The position numbers and the translations under genes are program-made. From Streptomyces sp. cf386 (GTDB lineage Bacteria > Actinomycetota > Actinomycetes > Streptomycetales > Streptomycetaceae), in the NCBI RefSeq assembly GCF_900103585.1, contig NZ_FNHV01000016.1:62001-126000 (forward strand): a DNA stretch of 64,000 nucleotides. Reading direction: 5' to 3'. The notes under the pieces were generated by a model that worked only from the letters and a program-made list of their open reading frames with translations, had not been told where the DNA came from and made no database searches. Below are positions 1-8,136 of the stretch, piece by piece. Numbering within the stretch: the first letter of the stretch is position 1; each line of letters starts with the position of its first letter.

Positions 1-543
1 GGCCTCGCCCTCATCCCGCCCTACGAGCATCCGCACGTCATCGCGGGCCAGGGCACTGCCGCTCTCGAACTCCTCGAAGAGGTGGGGGAGTTGGACGCGC
101 TGGTGACTCCCGTCGGCGGTGGCGGGCTCATGGCCGGCAGCGCCACGGTGGCCAAGAGCCTCCACCCGGCCATCCGGATGATCGGCGTCGAACCGGAGGC
201 CGGCGACGACACCAAGCGCTCCCTGGAGGCGGGGCGGCGCATCAGCATCCCGGTGCCGCACACCATCGCCGACGGCCAGGCCCTGCACACCCCCGGTGAA
301 CTCACCTTCTCCATCAACCGGCGGTTCCTCGACTCGATCGCGCTGGTCGGCGACGACGAGATCCGGGACGCCATGCGGTTCGCCTTCGAACGCCTGAAGA
401 TCGTGGTCGAGCCGAGCGGGGCCACCGCGCTGGCCGCCCTGCTCACCGGCCGGGCGGGCGCCCTTCCGCGCCGCGTGGGCGTGATCATCTCCGGCGGCAA
501 TGTCGACGCCGGGCGCTTCGCCGAACTCTGTGGGAGTGCGTGA
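1..543 (+). CDS. Threonine/serine dehydratase, C-terminal part (5' end outside window)
   Basis: A PLP-dependent fold-type II enzyme of the threonine dehydratase family, which deaminates threonine or serine to the 2-oxoacid and ammonia. The frame is open from base 1, so about 180 C-terminal residues are visible and the PLP lysine region is missing. The glycine-rich loop that binds the PLP phosphate (VGGGGLMAG) is clear, followed by the conserved IGVEPE segment and a terminal SGGNVD motif. No ACT-type regulatory domain follows, so it looks like the short catabolic-type enzyme and not the long biosynthetic IlvA. A racemase or another short dehydratase of the same fold cannot be excluded. It ends 42 bases before a convergent LuxR gene. 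Confidence 0.85.
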   Translation, partial: GLALIPPYEHPHVIAGQGTAALELLEEVGELDALVTPVGGGGLMAGSATVAKSLHPAIRMIGVEPEAGDDTKRSLEAGRRISIPVPHTIADGQALHTPGELTFSINRRFLDSIALVGDDEIRDAMRFAFERLKIVVEPSGATALAALLTGRAGALPRRVGVIISGGNVDAGRFAELCGSA

Positions 544-585
544 CAGCGCGATCGGCGATCCGTACGCCGATGAACCGGCCGGAGT

Positions 586-1665
586 TCATCCGCCGGACGC
601 GCCGTCAGGAGTGCTGCGATCCGGCACGAACACTCGGGTGACCAGCTCCCGCCTGCTGCGTACACCGGTCTTGGCGAAGACTGATGTGAGGTGCCCCTGG
701 ACGGTGTGGGGCGAGATGAACAGGCGCGCGGCGATCTCGCCCGTCCCGCAGCCTTGCAGCACCAGTTCGACCAGCTCGCGCTCTCTGGCGGTGAGGCCGT
801 AGGCGGCGGACAGCAGCGGTGCGACGGAGGGGGCGGTGGCCGACTGCAGGATGACGGCGACCCTTCCGGGCTCGCCCCCGGAGGCCGGTGAGGCGTGCAG
901 CTCGACCCAGACACCGGACTCACCGCACACCCGCACGCTTGCGTCGGCTGCGGTTCCGCGGGCGCGCTCGGCGACCATGAGGAGTGCGTACGGAAGGAGG
1001 CCCTCGCCCATCGTGCCGTGAAACCCGAGTTCGCCGAGCCAGTGACGGGCCGGGCCGGTCGCCGACTCGACCTGCCGGTTCTCGTCGAACAGCAGCAGCC
1101 CGGGCCACCATCCCGCGGCTGTGCCGCCGCTCCTGGCCCGGACTACCGCGCCCCGGAATCCGTCGCCCAGCAAGGAGGCGAGATCGTCGGCGAAGTCCTG
1201 CTCGTCCTCGGTGAAATCGGCGGGAGCCTCGCGGAAGAACGCGAATTTGCCCCAGCAGGCGCCGTCCACGACGCAGGACGTACGCAGCTCGCCGGTGACG
1301 TTGTACGGGCGCAGCAGATGGCGGTAGCGCGGGCTCCGCTCCGGACGGCCGCCGGTGGCCGTACTCAGCACACCGCTGTGGCGACCGGCCCGCGCGAGCG
1401 TGACGAAGGAGTTGAAGTCGTCGGGCAGATAGACGAGTGCGGCAACCTCGGCGTCGGGAGCGCTGGGCATGTCCTCCAGGTGGAAGCCCGTCTCGATGAG
1501 TGTCGCGGGGTCCATGGTGTGCCAGCAGGCCGCGTCGTGCGGCAGCGCCCGCGCGAGCAGTGCGGACGCCTCGTCCAGGAACGTCGGCAGATCCAGTCGC
1601 GCGCCGGTGAGCCGTGCCACCCGCTCATGGGCGCGTGCCCGAGTGCTGTGGTTCACCTCGTCCAT
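586..1665 (-). CDS. LuxR-family transcriptional regulator
   Basis: A 359-residue regulator. The C-terminal 60 or so residues form a LuxR/GerE helix-turn-helix (LTARERELVELVLQG, then EIAARLFISPHTVQGHL). The N-terminal 270 residues resemble the GAF/PAS-like sensor region of actinomycete LuxR proteins; no receiver or ATPase motif is visible, so the signal is unknown. The start was placed at the ATG at 1665. The frame stays open further upstream but runs into the divergent cupin gene, where the residues no longer look like coding sequence. It is divergent from the cupin/SnoaL pair, with 114 bases between, so control of that pair is the simplest guess. Confidence 0.85.
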   Translation of the reverse strand: MDEVNHSTRARAHERVARLTGARLDLPTFLDEASALLARALPHDAACWHTMDPATLIETGFHLEDMPSAPDAEVAALVYLPDDFNSFVTLARAGRHSGVLSTATGGRPERSPRYRHLLRPYNVTGELRTSCVVDGACWGKFAFFREAPADFTEDEQDFADDLASLLGDGFRGAVVRARSGGTAAGWWPGLLLFDENRQVESATGPARHWLGELGFHGTMGEGLLPYALLMVAERARGTAADASVRVCGESGVWVELHASPASGGEPGRVAVILQSATAPSVAPLLSAAYGLTARERELVELVLQGCGTGEIAARLFISPHTVQGHLTSVFAKTGVRSRRELVTRVFVPDRSTPDGASGG

Positions 1666-1779
1666 CGTTCCATGAACCGCCCTCGGGCAGAACACCAGAA
1701 AAGTGGTATGGGCAGCCGTTTCCCTCACCCCTAACGTCGTGAGCAGGCAGGTCAACGGGGAAGGCAAGAAGGAGACGTG

Positions 1780-2313
1780 ATGACCGCGATCAACGAAGTG
1801 TCGGCGCCGGTCCGCCCTGTGCGGTCCGGAGAGGGGCGCTCCCTGTGGCTGGTGGGGGACACCTACACCATCAAGGCGAGCGGCGACTCGACGAACGGCG
1901 CGTTCGCGCTGCTCGAGGCGTCGGTCCCGCCCGGCGGCGGGCCGCCTCCGCACACGCACAGCCGCGAGGACGAGGTCTTCTACCTGCTCGACGGTGAGCT
2001 CGAGGTCCTGACCGGGCGGTCGACGGTCCTGGCCCGCGAGGGGGACTTCGTCTATCTGCCGCGGGGCATCGTGCACGGGTTCACCAACCCGGGAGGGACG
2101 GCCGCCCGCATGCTGATACTGACCGCACCCGCCGGCCTGGAGGGCTTCTTCGCCGAGGCGGGGGTGCCGGCCCGGCCCGGAGAGCGGGCACCCGCGCTCG
2201 ACCCCGCAGACTTCGCCCGCATCGCCGAGCTCTCACGGGCCCACGGCGTGCACGTCGAGGGCCCTGCCGACGGCTCGGTCGACGGTCCTCCGTCCGGACA
2301 GGAGACGACATGA
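1780..2313 (+). CDS. Cupin-domain protein
   Basis: A 177-residue single-domain cupin. The first cupin motif is visible as PPHTHSREDEVFYLLDGELE, with the usual two histidines and glutamate for metal binding, and the second as GDFVYLPRGIVHGFTN. This is the quercetinase/germin-like arrangement; the reaction cannot be read from sequence. GTG (1777) and ATG (1780) are both possible starts. AAGGAG ends five bases before the ATG and only two before the GTG, so the ATG is preferred. The stop overlaps the ATG of the next gene (ATGA), which implies translational coupling. The tail after residue 150 is rich in acidic residues, Gly and Pro. Confidence 0.85.
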   Translation: MTAINEVSAPVRPVRSGEGRSLWLVGDTYTIKASGDSTNGAFALLEASVPPGGGPPPHTHSREDEVFYLLDGELEVLTGRSTVLAREGDFVYLPRGIVHGFTNPGGTAARMLILTAPAGLEGFFAEAGVPARPGERAPALDPADFARIAELSRAHGVHVEGPADGSVDGPPSGQETT

Positions 2314-2691
2314 CCACCACAGATGCCACGACCAGCATCACGCCCGACGTCCTCTTCGCCGAAGATCGACCGGCGGGAGCTGAGCGCGGTCGCCGATCTC
2401 TTCGCCGAGAACGCGACCATGGTGTTCGGCAACGGCGAGCCGCTCGCCGGTCGGGAGGCCATCCTGGCCGCGAACGCCGCGTTCATGGACACCATCGCCG
2501 GCCTGCGTCACCGCATCGTCGATGCCTGGACCGTCGACGCGACGACCATCGCCGTCACCGACGTGACCTATACCCGGCTCGACACCAGGGAAGTGACCCT
2601 GCCAGCGGTGTCCATCTGGAGGGTCGGCGACGACGGACTGATCGTGGACTTCCGGGTCGTGCTCGACCTGGCTCCGGTCCACGCGCCCTGA
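2310..2691 (+). pseudogene. SnoaL/NTF2-like protein, apparently frameshifted near base 2361
   Basis: Two frames together make one ordinary SnoaL-like protein of about 127 residues. The ATG at 2310 overlaps the cupin stop and gives MTTTDATTSITPDVLFA. The reading must then shift by one base at about 2358-2362 to continue KIDRRELSAVADLFAENATM and on to APVHAP at 2691. The first frame alone runs on to 2876 as arginine-rich sequence with no recognisable family. The second frame alone has only a poor internal ATG (2323) with no ribosome site. One extra G at about 2361 explains everything. It may be a real inactivating mutation or a sequencing error; no slippery heptamer is visible. NTF2-like proteins of this kind are small cyclases, isomerases or ligand binders. 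Confidence 0.7.
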
Positions 2692-2826
2692 ACGCGTTCG
2701 CCGCCCTGTGGGAACCGGGTCCGAGCGCGCGTCCCCCGGTTGGCGGCCCCGGATCGACGGGCGGACGATTGACTGGTAGGAGGCCGGCCGCCGACGGCGG
2801 TGCACAGGGCCGCCGGGGAGACCGGC

Positions 2827-2850
2827 CCGGCCGCGCTGAAACGCGGCCGG
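2827..2850 (+). promoter_or_regulatory. Leader hairpin touching the ribosome site of the 2864 cupin gene
   Basis: CCGGCCGCG (2827-2835) pairs perfectly with CGCGGCCGG (2842-2850) around a six-base loop. The 3' arm ends immediately before AAGGGAG (2851-2857), the ribosome site for the ATG at 2864. There is no T-run, so it is more likely a leader structure or processing site than a classical terminator. Confidence 0.45.
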
Positions 2851-2863
2851 AAGGGAGCGCGCC

Positions 2864-3223
2864 ATGTTGGAAGTGAAGCCCCTCGAAAAGCCGGACGAGC
2901 GACGTGATTTCCCCCGCGGCCACCTCGAAGCCGTGCATATGACCGACCTCGACTTCGCCGTGGCGACCTTCGAGCCCGGCTGGCGCTGGACCGAGTCCGT
3001 CGCGCCGATCGCGGGCACCGAGACCTGTCAGATGCACCACAACTGCTACATGGTCCAGGGCCGCATGCACATCCGCATGGACGACGGCGGCGAACAGGAA
3101 GTCGGACCCGGCGACGTCTTCGTGTGCTCGCCCGGACACGACGCCTGGGTCGTGGGCGACGAGCAGGTCGTGGTCTACGACTTCCAGGGGCAGACGGCGA
3201 GGGAGTACGCGAAGAAGAAGTAG
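2864..3223 (+). CDS. Small cupin-domain protein
   Basis: A 119-residue one-domain cupin. The histidine pair MHHNCYMVQGRMHIRMDDG is the first cupin motif and VGPGDVFVCSPGHDAW the second. The N-terminal 25 residues are a charged extension (KPLEKPDERRDFPRGH). Members of this family are common in actinomycetes without a defined substrate. The start is fixed by AAGGGAG seven bases upstream. The C-terminal EYAKKK tail is unusually basic for the neighbourhood. It has its own leader hairpin, so it need not be co-transcribed with the upstream cupin/SnoaL pair. Confidence 0.8.
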   Translation: MLEVKPLEKPDERRDFPRGHLEAVHMTDLDFAVATFEPGWRWTESVAPIAGTETCQMHHNCYMVQGRMHIRMDDGGEQEVGPGDVFVCSPGHDAWVVGDEQVVVYDFQGQTAREYAKKK

Positions 3224-3247
3224 CTCCGGCCGGCCCGCGCCGGCATG

Positions 3248-4225
3248 TCACACGGTGACGACGACCTTCGCGCGCGCGTGCTCCACCTCCAGGTACCGGA
3301 TGGCCTCGGCCGCCTCGCTCAGCGGATACGTCCGCTCGACGACTGGGGCGATCTTCCCGGACTCGGCCAGCTCCCGCAGGGCCGCGAGGTTCGCCCTGCT
3401 CTGTATGGCCGAGATCTCGAGCAGCCGCTGGTGGCGGGCGAAGGGCGCCGCCAGCCGCCGCTTGAGGAACAGCCCCATCGGTCCGACGAAGCTGCCGCCC
3501 TCGTACACCCCACCGCCGGAGAGCACGAGCGCCCCGGTGGGCGTCAGCACGCGCCGGAACTCCCCGAGCGAGCGGTTGCCCACGAGGTCCAGCACCACGT
3601 CGTACCGTCGGTCGCCCTTGGTGAAGTCCTCCTGCGTGTAGTCGATCACCCGGTCCGCGCCGAGTGACCGGACCAGGTCCAGGTTGCGCGTGCTGCACAC
3701 GGCCGTCACCTCGGCGCCGTACGCCTTGCCGAGCTGCACGGCGAACGTGCCGACGCCGCCCGACGCCCCGTTCACCAGGAGCGTCTGGCCTTTCCGCACC
3801 CGGGCGACGTCGCGCAGGCCGATCAGGGCGGTGTTCGCCGCCAGGGGTATCGCCGCCGCCTGCTCGAAGGTGAGGTTGGCCGGCTTCGGGCCCACATCGG
3901 TGTCCCGCGCGCACACGTACTCGGCGAACGCTCCGTCGGCCTCGCCGTACACCTCGTCGCCGGGCTTGAGCCCCGTGACCCCGGAGCCCACCGCTTCCAC
4001 CCGGCCGGCGAAGTCCCGGCCCCGCACGCGCGTCCTGGGCCGGCGCAGGCCCATCATGCCGCGGCCGAGCAGCGGGTCGCCGCGCATGAAGTGCCAGTCG
4101 TACGCGTTGACCGAGGCCGCGTGCACCCGCACCAGCACCTCGTCCTCGGCCGGCACCGGCCTGTCGATGTCCATGAACTCCAGCGTGTCCGCCGAGCCGT
4201 ACCGGTCCTGCACCACTGCCTTCAT
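3248..4225 (-). CDS. Zinc-independent NAD(P)-dependent medium-chain reductase (quinone oxidoreductase-like)
   Basis: A 325-residue medium-chain dehydrogenase/reductase. The GroES-like N-terminal half (about residues 1-125) carries GRDFAGRVEAVGSGVTGLKPGDEVYG but lacks the cysteine-rich structural-zinc loop, which points to the quinone-reductase branch. The Rossmann half begins near residue 135 with LLVNGASGGVGTFAVQLGKA, the NADPH-binding motif. It ends with the usual AxAKVVVTV strand. It is divergent from the SDR gene at 4404; the 178-base gap holds two TetR-type palindromes, so both reductases may respond to one regulator. The substrate is unknown, probably an enone, quinone or aldehyde. Confidence 0.88.
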   Translation of the reverse strand: MKAVVQDRYGSADTLEFMDIDRPVPAEDEVLVRVHAASVNAYDWHFMRGDPLLGRGMMGLRRPRTRVRGRDFAGRVEAVGSGVTGLKPGDEVYGEADGAFAEYVCARDTDVGPKPANLTFEQAAAIPLAANTALIGLRDVARVRKGQTLLVNGASGGVGTFAVQLGKAYGAEVTAVCSTRNLDLVRSLGADRVIDYTQEDFTKGDRRYDVVLDLVGNRSLGEFRRVLTPTGALVLSGGGVYEGGSFVGPMGLFLKRRLAAPFARHQRLLEISAIQSRANLAALRELAESGKIAPVVERTYPLSEAAEAIRYLEVEHARAKVVVTV

Positions 4226-4329
4226 GAGACCCCCTCCACTCCCGACGAGCGTAGGGAATCCCCATCAGGCGAACCATCGGGGACGAACCCTGATTTTCTC
4301 CGGGGTCGCCCCCTCCCCCTACCCTGAGG

Positions 4330-4375
4330 AAACCGATCGGTTTACGCTTCTGGTCATGGGAAACCGATTGGTTTC
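4330..4375. promoter_or_regulatory. Pair of TetR-type operators before the SDR gene
   Basis: A perfect 14-base palindrome, AAACCGATCGGTTT (4330-4343), is followed by a near-perfect 16-base copy, GAAACCGATTGGTTTC (4360-4375). The centres are 31 bases apart, about three helical turns. The second copy ends 28 bases before the SDR start. The same ACCGATCGGT core recurs at 7443-7452 directly before a TetR gene, which makes that protein the likely ligand. Confidence 0.7.
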
Positions 4376-4403
4376 CTATCTTGGAGATGTCGAGGAGAGT
4401 CCC

Positions 4404-5108
4404 ATGACCGCCATCGAAGGTTCCGTAGCCCTGGTCACCGGCGGCAGCCGCGGTATCGGCCGTGCCCTGGTCGCCGCGCTCTACGAGCGGGGTGCGAAGA
4501 AGGTGTACGCCACCGCCCGCGACCCGCGCACCGTCACACACCCCGACGCGGTGCCGCTGGCCCTGGAGGTGACCGACCCCGCGTCCGTCGCGGCCGCCGC
4601 CGAGCAGGCGCAGGACGTCACCCTGCTGATCAACAACGCGGGAGCCTCGGTGAACGCGAACTTCCTGGACTCGCCCATCGAGGACGTGCGCCGCGAGTTC
4701 GAGACCAACTTCTACGGACCGCTCCTGGTCACCCGGGCCTTCGTCCCCGTCCTCGAACGCAACGGCGGCGGCCACATCCTCAATGTCCACTCCGTGCTGT
4801 CCTGGATCGGTCTCGCCGGCTCCTACAGCGCGTCCAAGGCCGCCTTCTGGTCGCAGACCAACTCGCTGCGCCTCGACCTGAAGCCGCGCGGCATCGACGT
4901 CACCGGCCTGCACGTCGGGTACGTCGACACCGATCTGACCGCCGGCATCGACGCGCCCAAGTCCACGGCCGAGGGCGTTGCGGCCCAGGCCCTCGACGGG
5001 ATCGCCTCGGGCGCCTACGAGGTCCTGGCCGACGACCTGACCCGGCAGGTCAAGGCGGGGCTGGCGGCCGATCCGGCCACCCTCTACCCGCAGCTCACCG
5101 CCGCCTGA
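4404..5108 (+). CDS. Short-chain dehydrogenase/reductase (SDR)
   Basis: A 234-residue classical SDR. The cofactor loop is TGGSRGIGRA near residue 12, followed by the NNAGA motif near residue 75. The catalytic region reads SVLSW then YSASKAA, giving the usual Ser, Tyr and Lys. The protein is short for the family and ends soon after the substrate-binding loop. The ATG at 4404 was chosen because it precedes the Rossmann strand by the normal distance and follows a GAGGAGAG ribosome site; the open frame upstream is non-coding. Two TetR-type palindromes lie in its promoter. The substrate is unknown; repression by the TetR protein at 7487 is inferred from shared operators. Confidence 0.88.
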   Translation: MTAIEGSVALVTGGSRGIGRALVAALYERGAKKVYATARDPRTVTHPDAVPLALEVTDPASVAAAAEQAQDVTLLINNAGASVNANFLDSPIEDVRREFETNFYGPLLVTRAFVPVLERNGGGHILNVHSVLSWIGLAGSYSASKAAFWSQTNSLRLDLKPRGIDVTGLHVGYVDTDLTAGIDAPKSTAEGVAAQALDGIASGAYEVLADDLTRQVKAGLAADPATLYPQLTAA

Positions 5109-5140
5109 TCACTCCCCGACCACTCCTGATCGAACCCTGA

Positions 5141-6499
5141 TCACACCGGCAGCAGGCGTGCCACCAGCGCGCTGAGCTGCCGGGCGGTGCGGCACTCGTG
5201 CATCTCGACCAACTCGGCATAGGCGGGCGCGGCGGAGTCGCCCGTGCCCCAGCGGGAGCGCTGCTCGGGGTTCAACCAGTAGACGCGGCGCGCCCGTTCG
5301 GCGATCTGCCGTACGGCAGGCAGGTTCGGGTCGCTCATGTTCGTACGGGCGTCCCCGAGGACGAACACGGTCGTGCGCGGGCCGACCGCGTCGCCGTACC
5401 GCTCCGCGAACTCGCCCAGCGCCATGCCGTAGTCGCTGCTGCCGTGATAGCCGGTGAGCGTGGCCTCCGCATCGATACGAGCACTGAGCCCTTCCGGATC
5501 GGCGGTGCCGCGATCGAGCAGTCCGGTCACCTCGTCGATCCGGTTGACGAAGGCGAACACCCGCACCTTGCTGAACTGGTCGTGCAGCGCCTGCACCAGC
5601 AGCATCGTGAAGTCCGAGAAGCCGGACACCGACCCCGACACATCGCACAGCAGCACCAGTTCGGGGCGCACGGGGCGCCGTCTGCGCAGCACCGGCTTCA
5701 TCGGCACGCCGCCCGTCGACAGCGACCCGCGCAGGGTCCGCCGTAGGTCGATCGCACCTCGGCAGGCGCGGCGGCGACGGGCCGCGAGCCGGGTCGCGAG
5801 CTTGCGCGCGAGCGGCTGGACAGCCCTGCGCAGCTCCGCCAGTTGGGCCTTCCCGGCGAACAGGAAGTCGACCCGGTCGGCGGTCGGTCGTACCGCCCGC
5901 CGGGCGATCTCGTCCCGGCCGCGCCGCTCGGCGACCCGGCGCCGTGCCTCCGCTGCCACCAGCGCGCGAAAGGTCTCGATACGCCGCCGGATCTCGTCCT
6001 CCAGCAGCCGGTCCCCGAACCCCGAACTCCCGCCTTGCCCACGGATGTCGTCCCGGACGCGGGCGAGCAGCGTCTGCGGGCGCAGCCGTTCCAGTGTCTG
6101 GTACGACGACCAGCCGTCCGACTCCGGCGAGGAGCCGTAGCCCCCGAACCCGTCGACGGCCTCGATCGCCAGTCGGCCCATGAGGGCCTGGTCGTTGGCG
6201 GCGAGTGCGGCCGCCAGCCGGTCGCGCAGGTCGTCCCGCCCCGCGGTCTTCTGCTCCGGGCCGCCCACACCGCGCGGGAAGTAGAGATCGAAGACCGGGT
6301 CGAACACCTGCCGTTGCCCGGTGCCGTGCAACAGCGTCGCCGCCAGCCCTTCCCGCAACAGCTCCCGCTCCGTGAGGCCGAGCGCCTCGACGGCCTGCGC
6401 CGCGTCCACCGTCTCGCCGGTGCCGATCCGGATGCCGTGCGCGCGCAGCGCCCCGACGAGGGAGGTCAGCCGCTCCGCCACGCCTGCGGGCGTGGTCAC
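5141..6499 (-). CDS. VWA-domain (CoxE-like) protein
   Basis: A 452-residue protein. The first 265 residues are helical and arginine-rich. The C-terminal von Willebrand A domain starts near residue 278 with LVLLCDVSGSVSG, giving a MIDAS metal site (D286, S288, S290). It continues with GLDR, the threonine region and FVLGDARTN. This matches the CoxE-like VWA proteins that work with MoxR ATPases to load metals or remodel partner complexes. It starts with GTG overlapping the stop of the MoxR gene by four bases, so the two are co-translated. No CO-dehydrogenase or other obvious client is encoded beside it in this window. Confidence 0.88.
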   Translation of the reverse strand: MTTPAGVAERLTSLVGALRAHGIRIGTGETVDAAQAVEALGLTERELLREGLAATLLHGTGQRQVFDPVFDLYFPRGVGGPEQKTAGRDDLRDRLAAALAANDQALMGRLAIEAVDGFGGYGSSPESDGWSSYQTLERLRPQTLLARVRDDIRGQGGSSGFGDRLLEDEIRRRIETFRALVAAEARRRVAERRGRDEIARRAVRPTADRVDFLFAGKAQLAELRRAVQPLARKLATRLAARRRRACRGAIDLRRTLRGSLSTGGVPMKPVLRRRRPVRPELVLLCDVSGSVSGFSDFTMLLVQALHDQFSKVRVFAFVNRIDEVTGLLDRGTADPEGLSARIDAEATLTGYHGSSDYGMALGEFAERYGDAVGPRTTVFVLGDARTNMSDPNLPAVRQIAERARRVYWLNPEQRSRWGTGDSAAPAYAELVEMHECRTARQLSALVARLLPV

Positions 6500-7353
6500 A
6501 GGGCGTCCAGATCGAGCTTGGCGGTGGCCTTGAGGACGTCGTCCTGGTGCTTGAGGAGTACGCCGAGCGTGTCCTGTACGACGGTCTCGTCCAGCGTGTC
6601 GGCGTCGAGCGCGAGCAGGGTGCGCGCCCAGTCGATGGTCTCGGCGACCGACGGCAGCTTGCGCAGATCCATCGCCCGCAGCGCGCCCACGACCCGTACG
6701 ACCGAGCGGGCCAGAACCTCGTCGAGCCCCGGCACCTTCAGCCGTACGATACGGCGCTCCAACTCCTCGTCCGGGAAGCCGATGTGGAGGAACAGACAGC
6801 GGCGGCGCAGCGCCTCGGACAGTTCACGGCTCGCGTTGGAGGTGAGCACGACGAACGGGCGGCGCGTCGCGGTGATGGTGCCCAGTTCGGGGACCGTGAC
6901 CTGGAAGTCGCTGAGCACCTCCAGCAGCAGGCCCTCCACCTCGACGTCCGCCTTGTCGGTCTCGTCGATCAGCAGCACCTTGGGGTCGTCGCCCCGGATG
7001 GCCGTCAGCAGCGGACGGGTGAGCAGGAACTCCTCGCTGAAGATGTCCGTGCGCGTCTCGTCCCAGGTCTCGTCGCGGCCCGCGCTGATGCGCAGGAGTT
7101 GCTTGGCGTGGTTCCACTCGTACAGCGCCCGGGACTCGTCGACCCCCTCGTAGCACTGCAGACGGACGAGCCGCGCCCCGCCGACCTCGGCGACGGCCTT
7201 GGCGAGCTCGGTCTTGCCGACCCCGGCCGGGCCCTCCACCAGGAGCGGTTTGCCGAGGCGGGCGGCGAGGAAGACGGTCGTGGCGACGGCGGGCGAGGCG
7301 AGATAGCCGGTCTCGGCCAGACGCGCGGAGACGTCGTCGACGGATGTGAACAA
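6496..7353 (-). CDS. MoxR-family AAA+ ATPase
   Basis: A 285-residue AAA+ ATPase. The Walker A motif GPAGVGKT is at residues 41-48 and Walker B LLIDETD at 127-133. They are followed by the sensor-1 region VVLTSNASRELSEALRRRC, whose last arginines fit the arginine finger. Length and layout are those of MoxR chaperone ATPases, which act with a VWA partner. The start is a TTG at 7353, supported by GGAGG with five-base spacing; no better start lies near. It is first in a two-gene operon with the VWA gene (four-base overlap). The TetR gene diverges from it 133 bases upstream, so its promoter lies close to that repressor's operator. Confidence 0.92.
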   Translation of the reverse strand: MFTSVDDVSARLAETGYLASPAVATTVFLAARLGKPLLVEGPAGVGKTELAKAVAEVGGARLVRLQCYEGVDESRALYEWNHAKQLLRISAGRDETWDETRTDIFSEEFLLTRPLLTAIRGDDPKVLLIDETDKADVEVEGLLLEVLSDFQVTVPELGTITATRRPFVVLTSNASRELSEALRRRCLFLHIGFPDEELERRIVRLKVPGLDEVLARSVVRVVGALRAMDLRKLPSVAETIDWARTLLALDADTLDETVVQDTLGVLLKHQDDVLKATAKLDLDAL

Positions 7354-7440
7354 CGGGGCCTCCAGGTCAATGTCCCAGCGCGGTATCTAAGCGCTTGTTC
7401 AGCGATGATGTCACGAGGGATCGGCTGACCGGAAGGCGAT

Positions 7441-7454
7441 AGACCGATCGGTTT
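7441..7454. promoter_or_regulatory. Operator before the TetR gene
   Basis: AGACCGATCGGTTT contains the perfect palindrome ACCGATCGGT (7443-7452), identical to the core of the site at 4330-4343. It lies 33 bases before the TetR start, in the MoxR/TetR divergent gap. This fits autoregulation. Confidence 0.65.
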
Positions 7455-7486
7455 CCTCTCGCCCGCCGGCGAGTAACCTCGTCCTT

Positions 7487-8065
7487 ATGGCCACAACAGA
7501 CAAGGCGTCCACCAGTCCCACCAGGGACCGGCTCCTCGACGCGGCGGCCGAGCTCTTCTATAGCGAGGGCGTCTCCATCGGAGTCGAGGCGCTGTGCCGG
7601 ACGGCCGGCGTGTCGAAACGGTCCATGTACCAGCTCTTCGCGAGCAAGGACGAGGTCCTCGCGGCGAGCCTGGAGCGACGGCTGCCGGTCTACGAGGCCC
7701 GGCTGGCGTCCGGAGCGCAGGACGCCGGCACGCCCCGCGAGCGGATCCTGCACGTCTTCGAACAGCTGGAGAAGGCGTCCACCGAGCCCGCCTACCAGGG
7801 CTGCCCGTATCTCGCCGCACTGGTCGAGCTGAAGGATCCGGGCCACCCGGCGAGCGTGGTCGCCCACGTCGCGAAGGAGCGACTGCAAGGCGTCTTCCGT
7901 ACGCAGGCCGAGGAGGGCGGCGCGCGGGATCCGGAGCTGCTCGCCCGCCAGCTGATGCTGGTCTTCGACGGGGCCAGCGCGCGGGCGGGCGCCCGGATCG
8001 AGACGCTGGACGGGCTGGCGGTGCCGACGGTGACCACGCTGCTGGACGCCGCCGGAATGAGATGA
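7487..8065 (+). CDS. TetR/AcrR-family repressor
   Basis: A 192-residue TetR-family protein. The N-terminal helix-turn-helix runs from about residue 10 to 55 (RLLDAAAELFYSEGVSIGVEALCRTAGVSKRSMYQLFASKDEVLAA). The C-terminal ligand domain has the YQGCPYLAALVELKDPGHPA segment typical of a common actinomycete subgroup. An ACCGATCGGT palindrome is centred about 40 bases before the start. The same motif lies in duplicate before the SDR gene at 4404, so this protein probably represses itself and that SDR, with loss of repression on binding a small molecule. The ATG follows a TAACCT hexamer by only seven bases, which would fit a leaderless or very short leader transcript. Confidence 0.9.
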   Translation: MATTDKASTSPTRDRLLDAAAELFYSEGVSIGVEALCRTAGVSKRSMYQLFASKDEVLAASLERRLPVYEARLASGAQDAGTPRERILHVFEQLEKASTEPAYQGCPYLAALVELKDPGHPASVVAHVAKERLQGVFRTQAEEGGARDPELLARQLMLVFDGASARAGARIETLDGLAVPTVTTLLDAAGMR

Positions 8066-8095
8066 CGCGGGATCCGGAATAAGACGACACGGGAA

Positions 8096-8123
8096 GAGGC
8101 GGCCACCGTGGTGACCGCCCCTC
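8096..8123. terminator. Hairpin between convergent TetR and ABC permease genes
   Basis: GAGGCGGCCAC (8096-8106) pairs with GTGACCGCCCCTC (8111-8123), with one mismatch and one bulge, around a four-base loop. It lies between two convergent genes, where a two-way terminator is expected. No T-run is present, as is usual in Streptomyces. Confidence 0.45.
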
Positions 8124-8136
8124 GCCCCGTCTGTGC

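Noticed and set aside
2310..2876. A single 188-residue protein in the first SnoaL frame
   Set aside because: After about 17 residues it becomes arginine-rich text with no family match, while the adjacent frame carries the real domain; a frameshift explains both.
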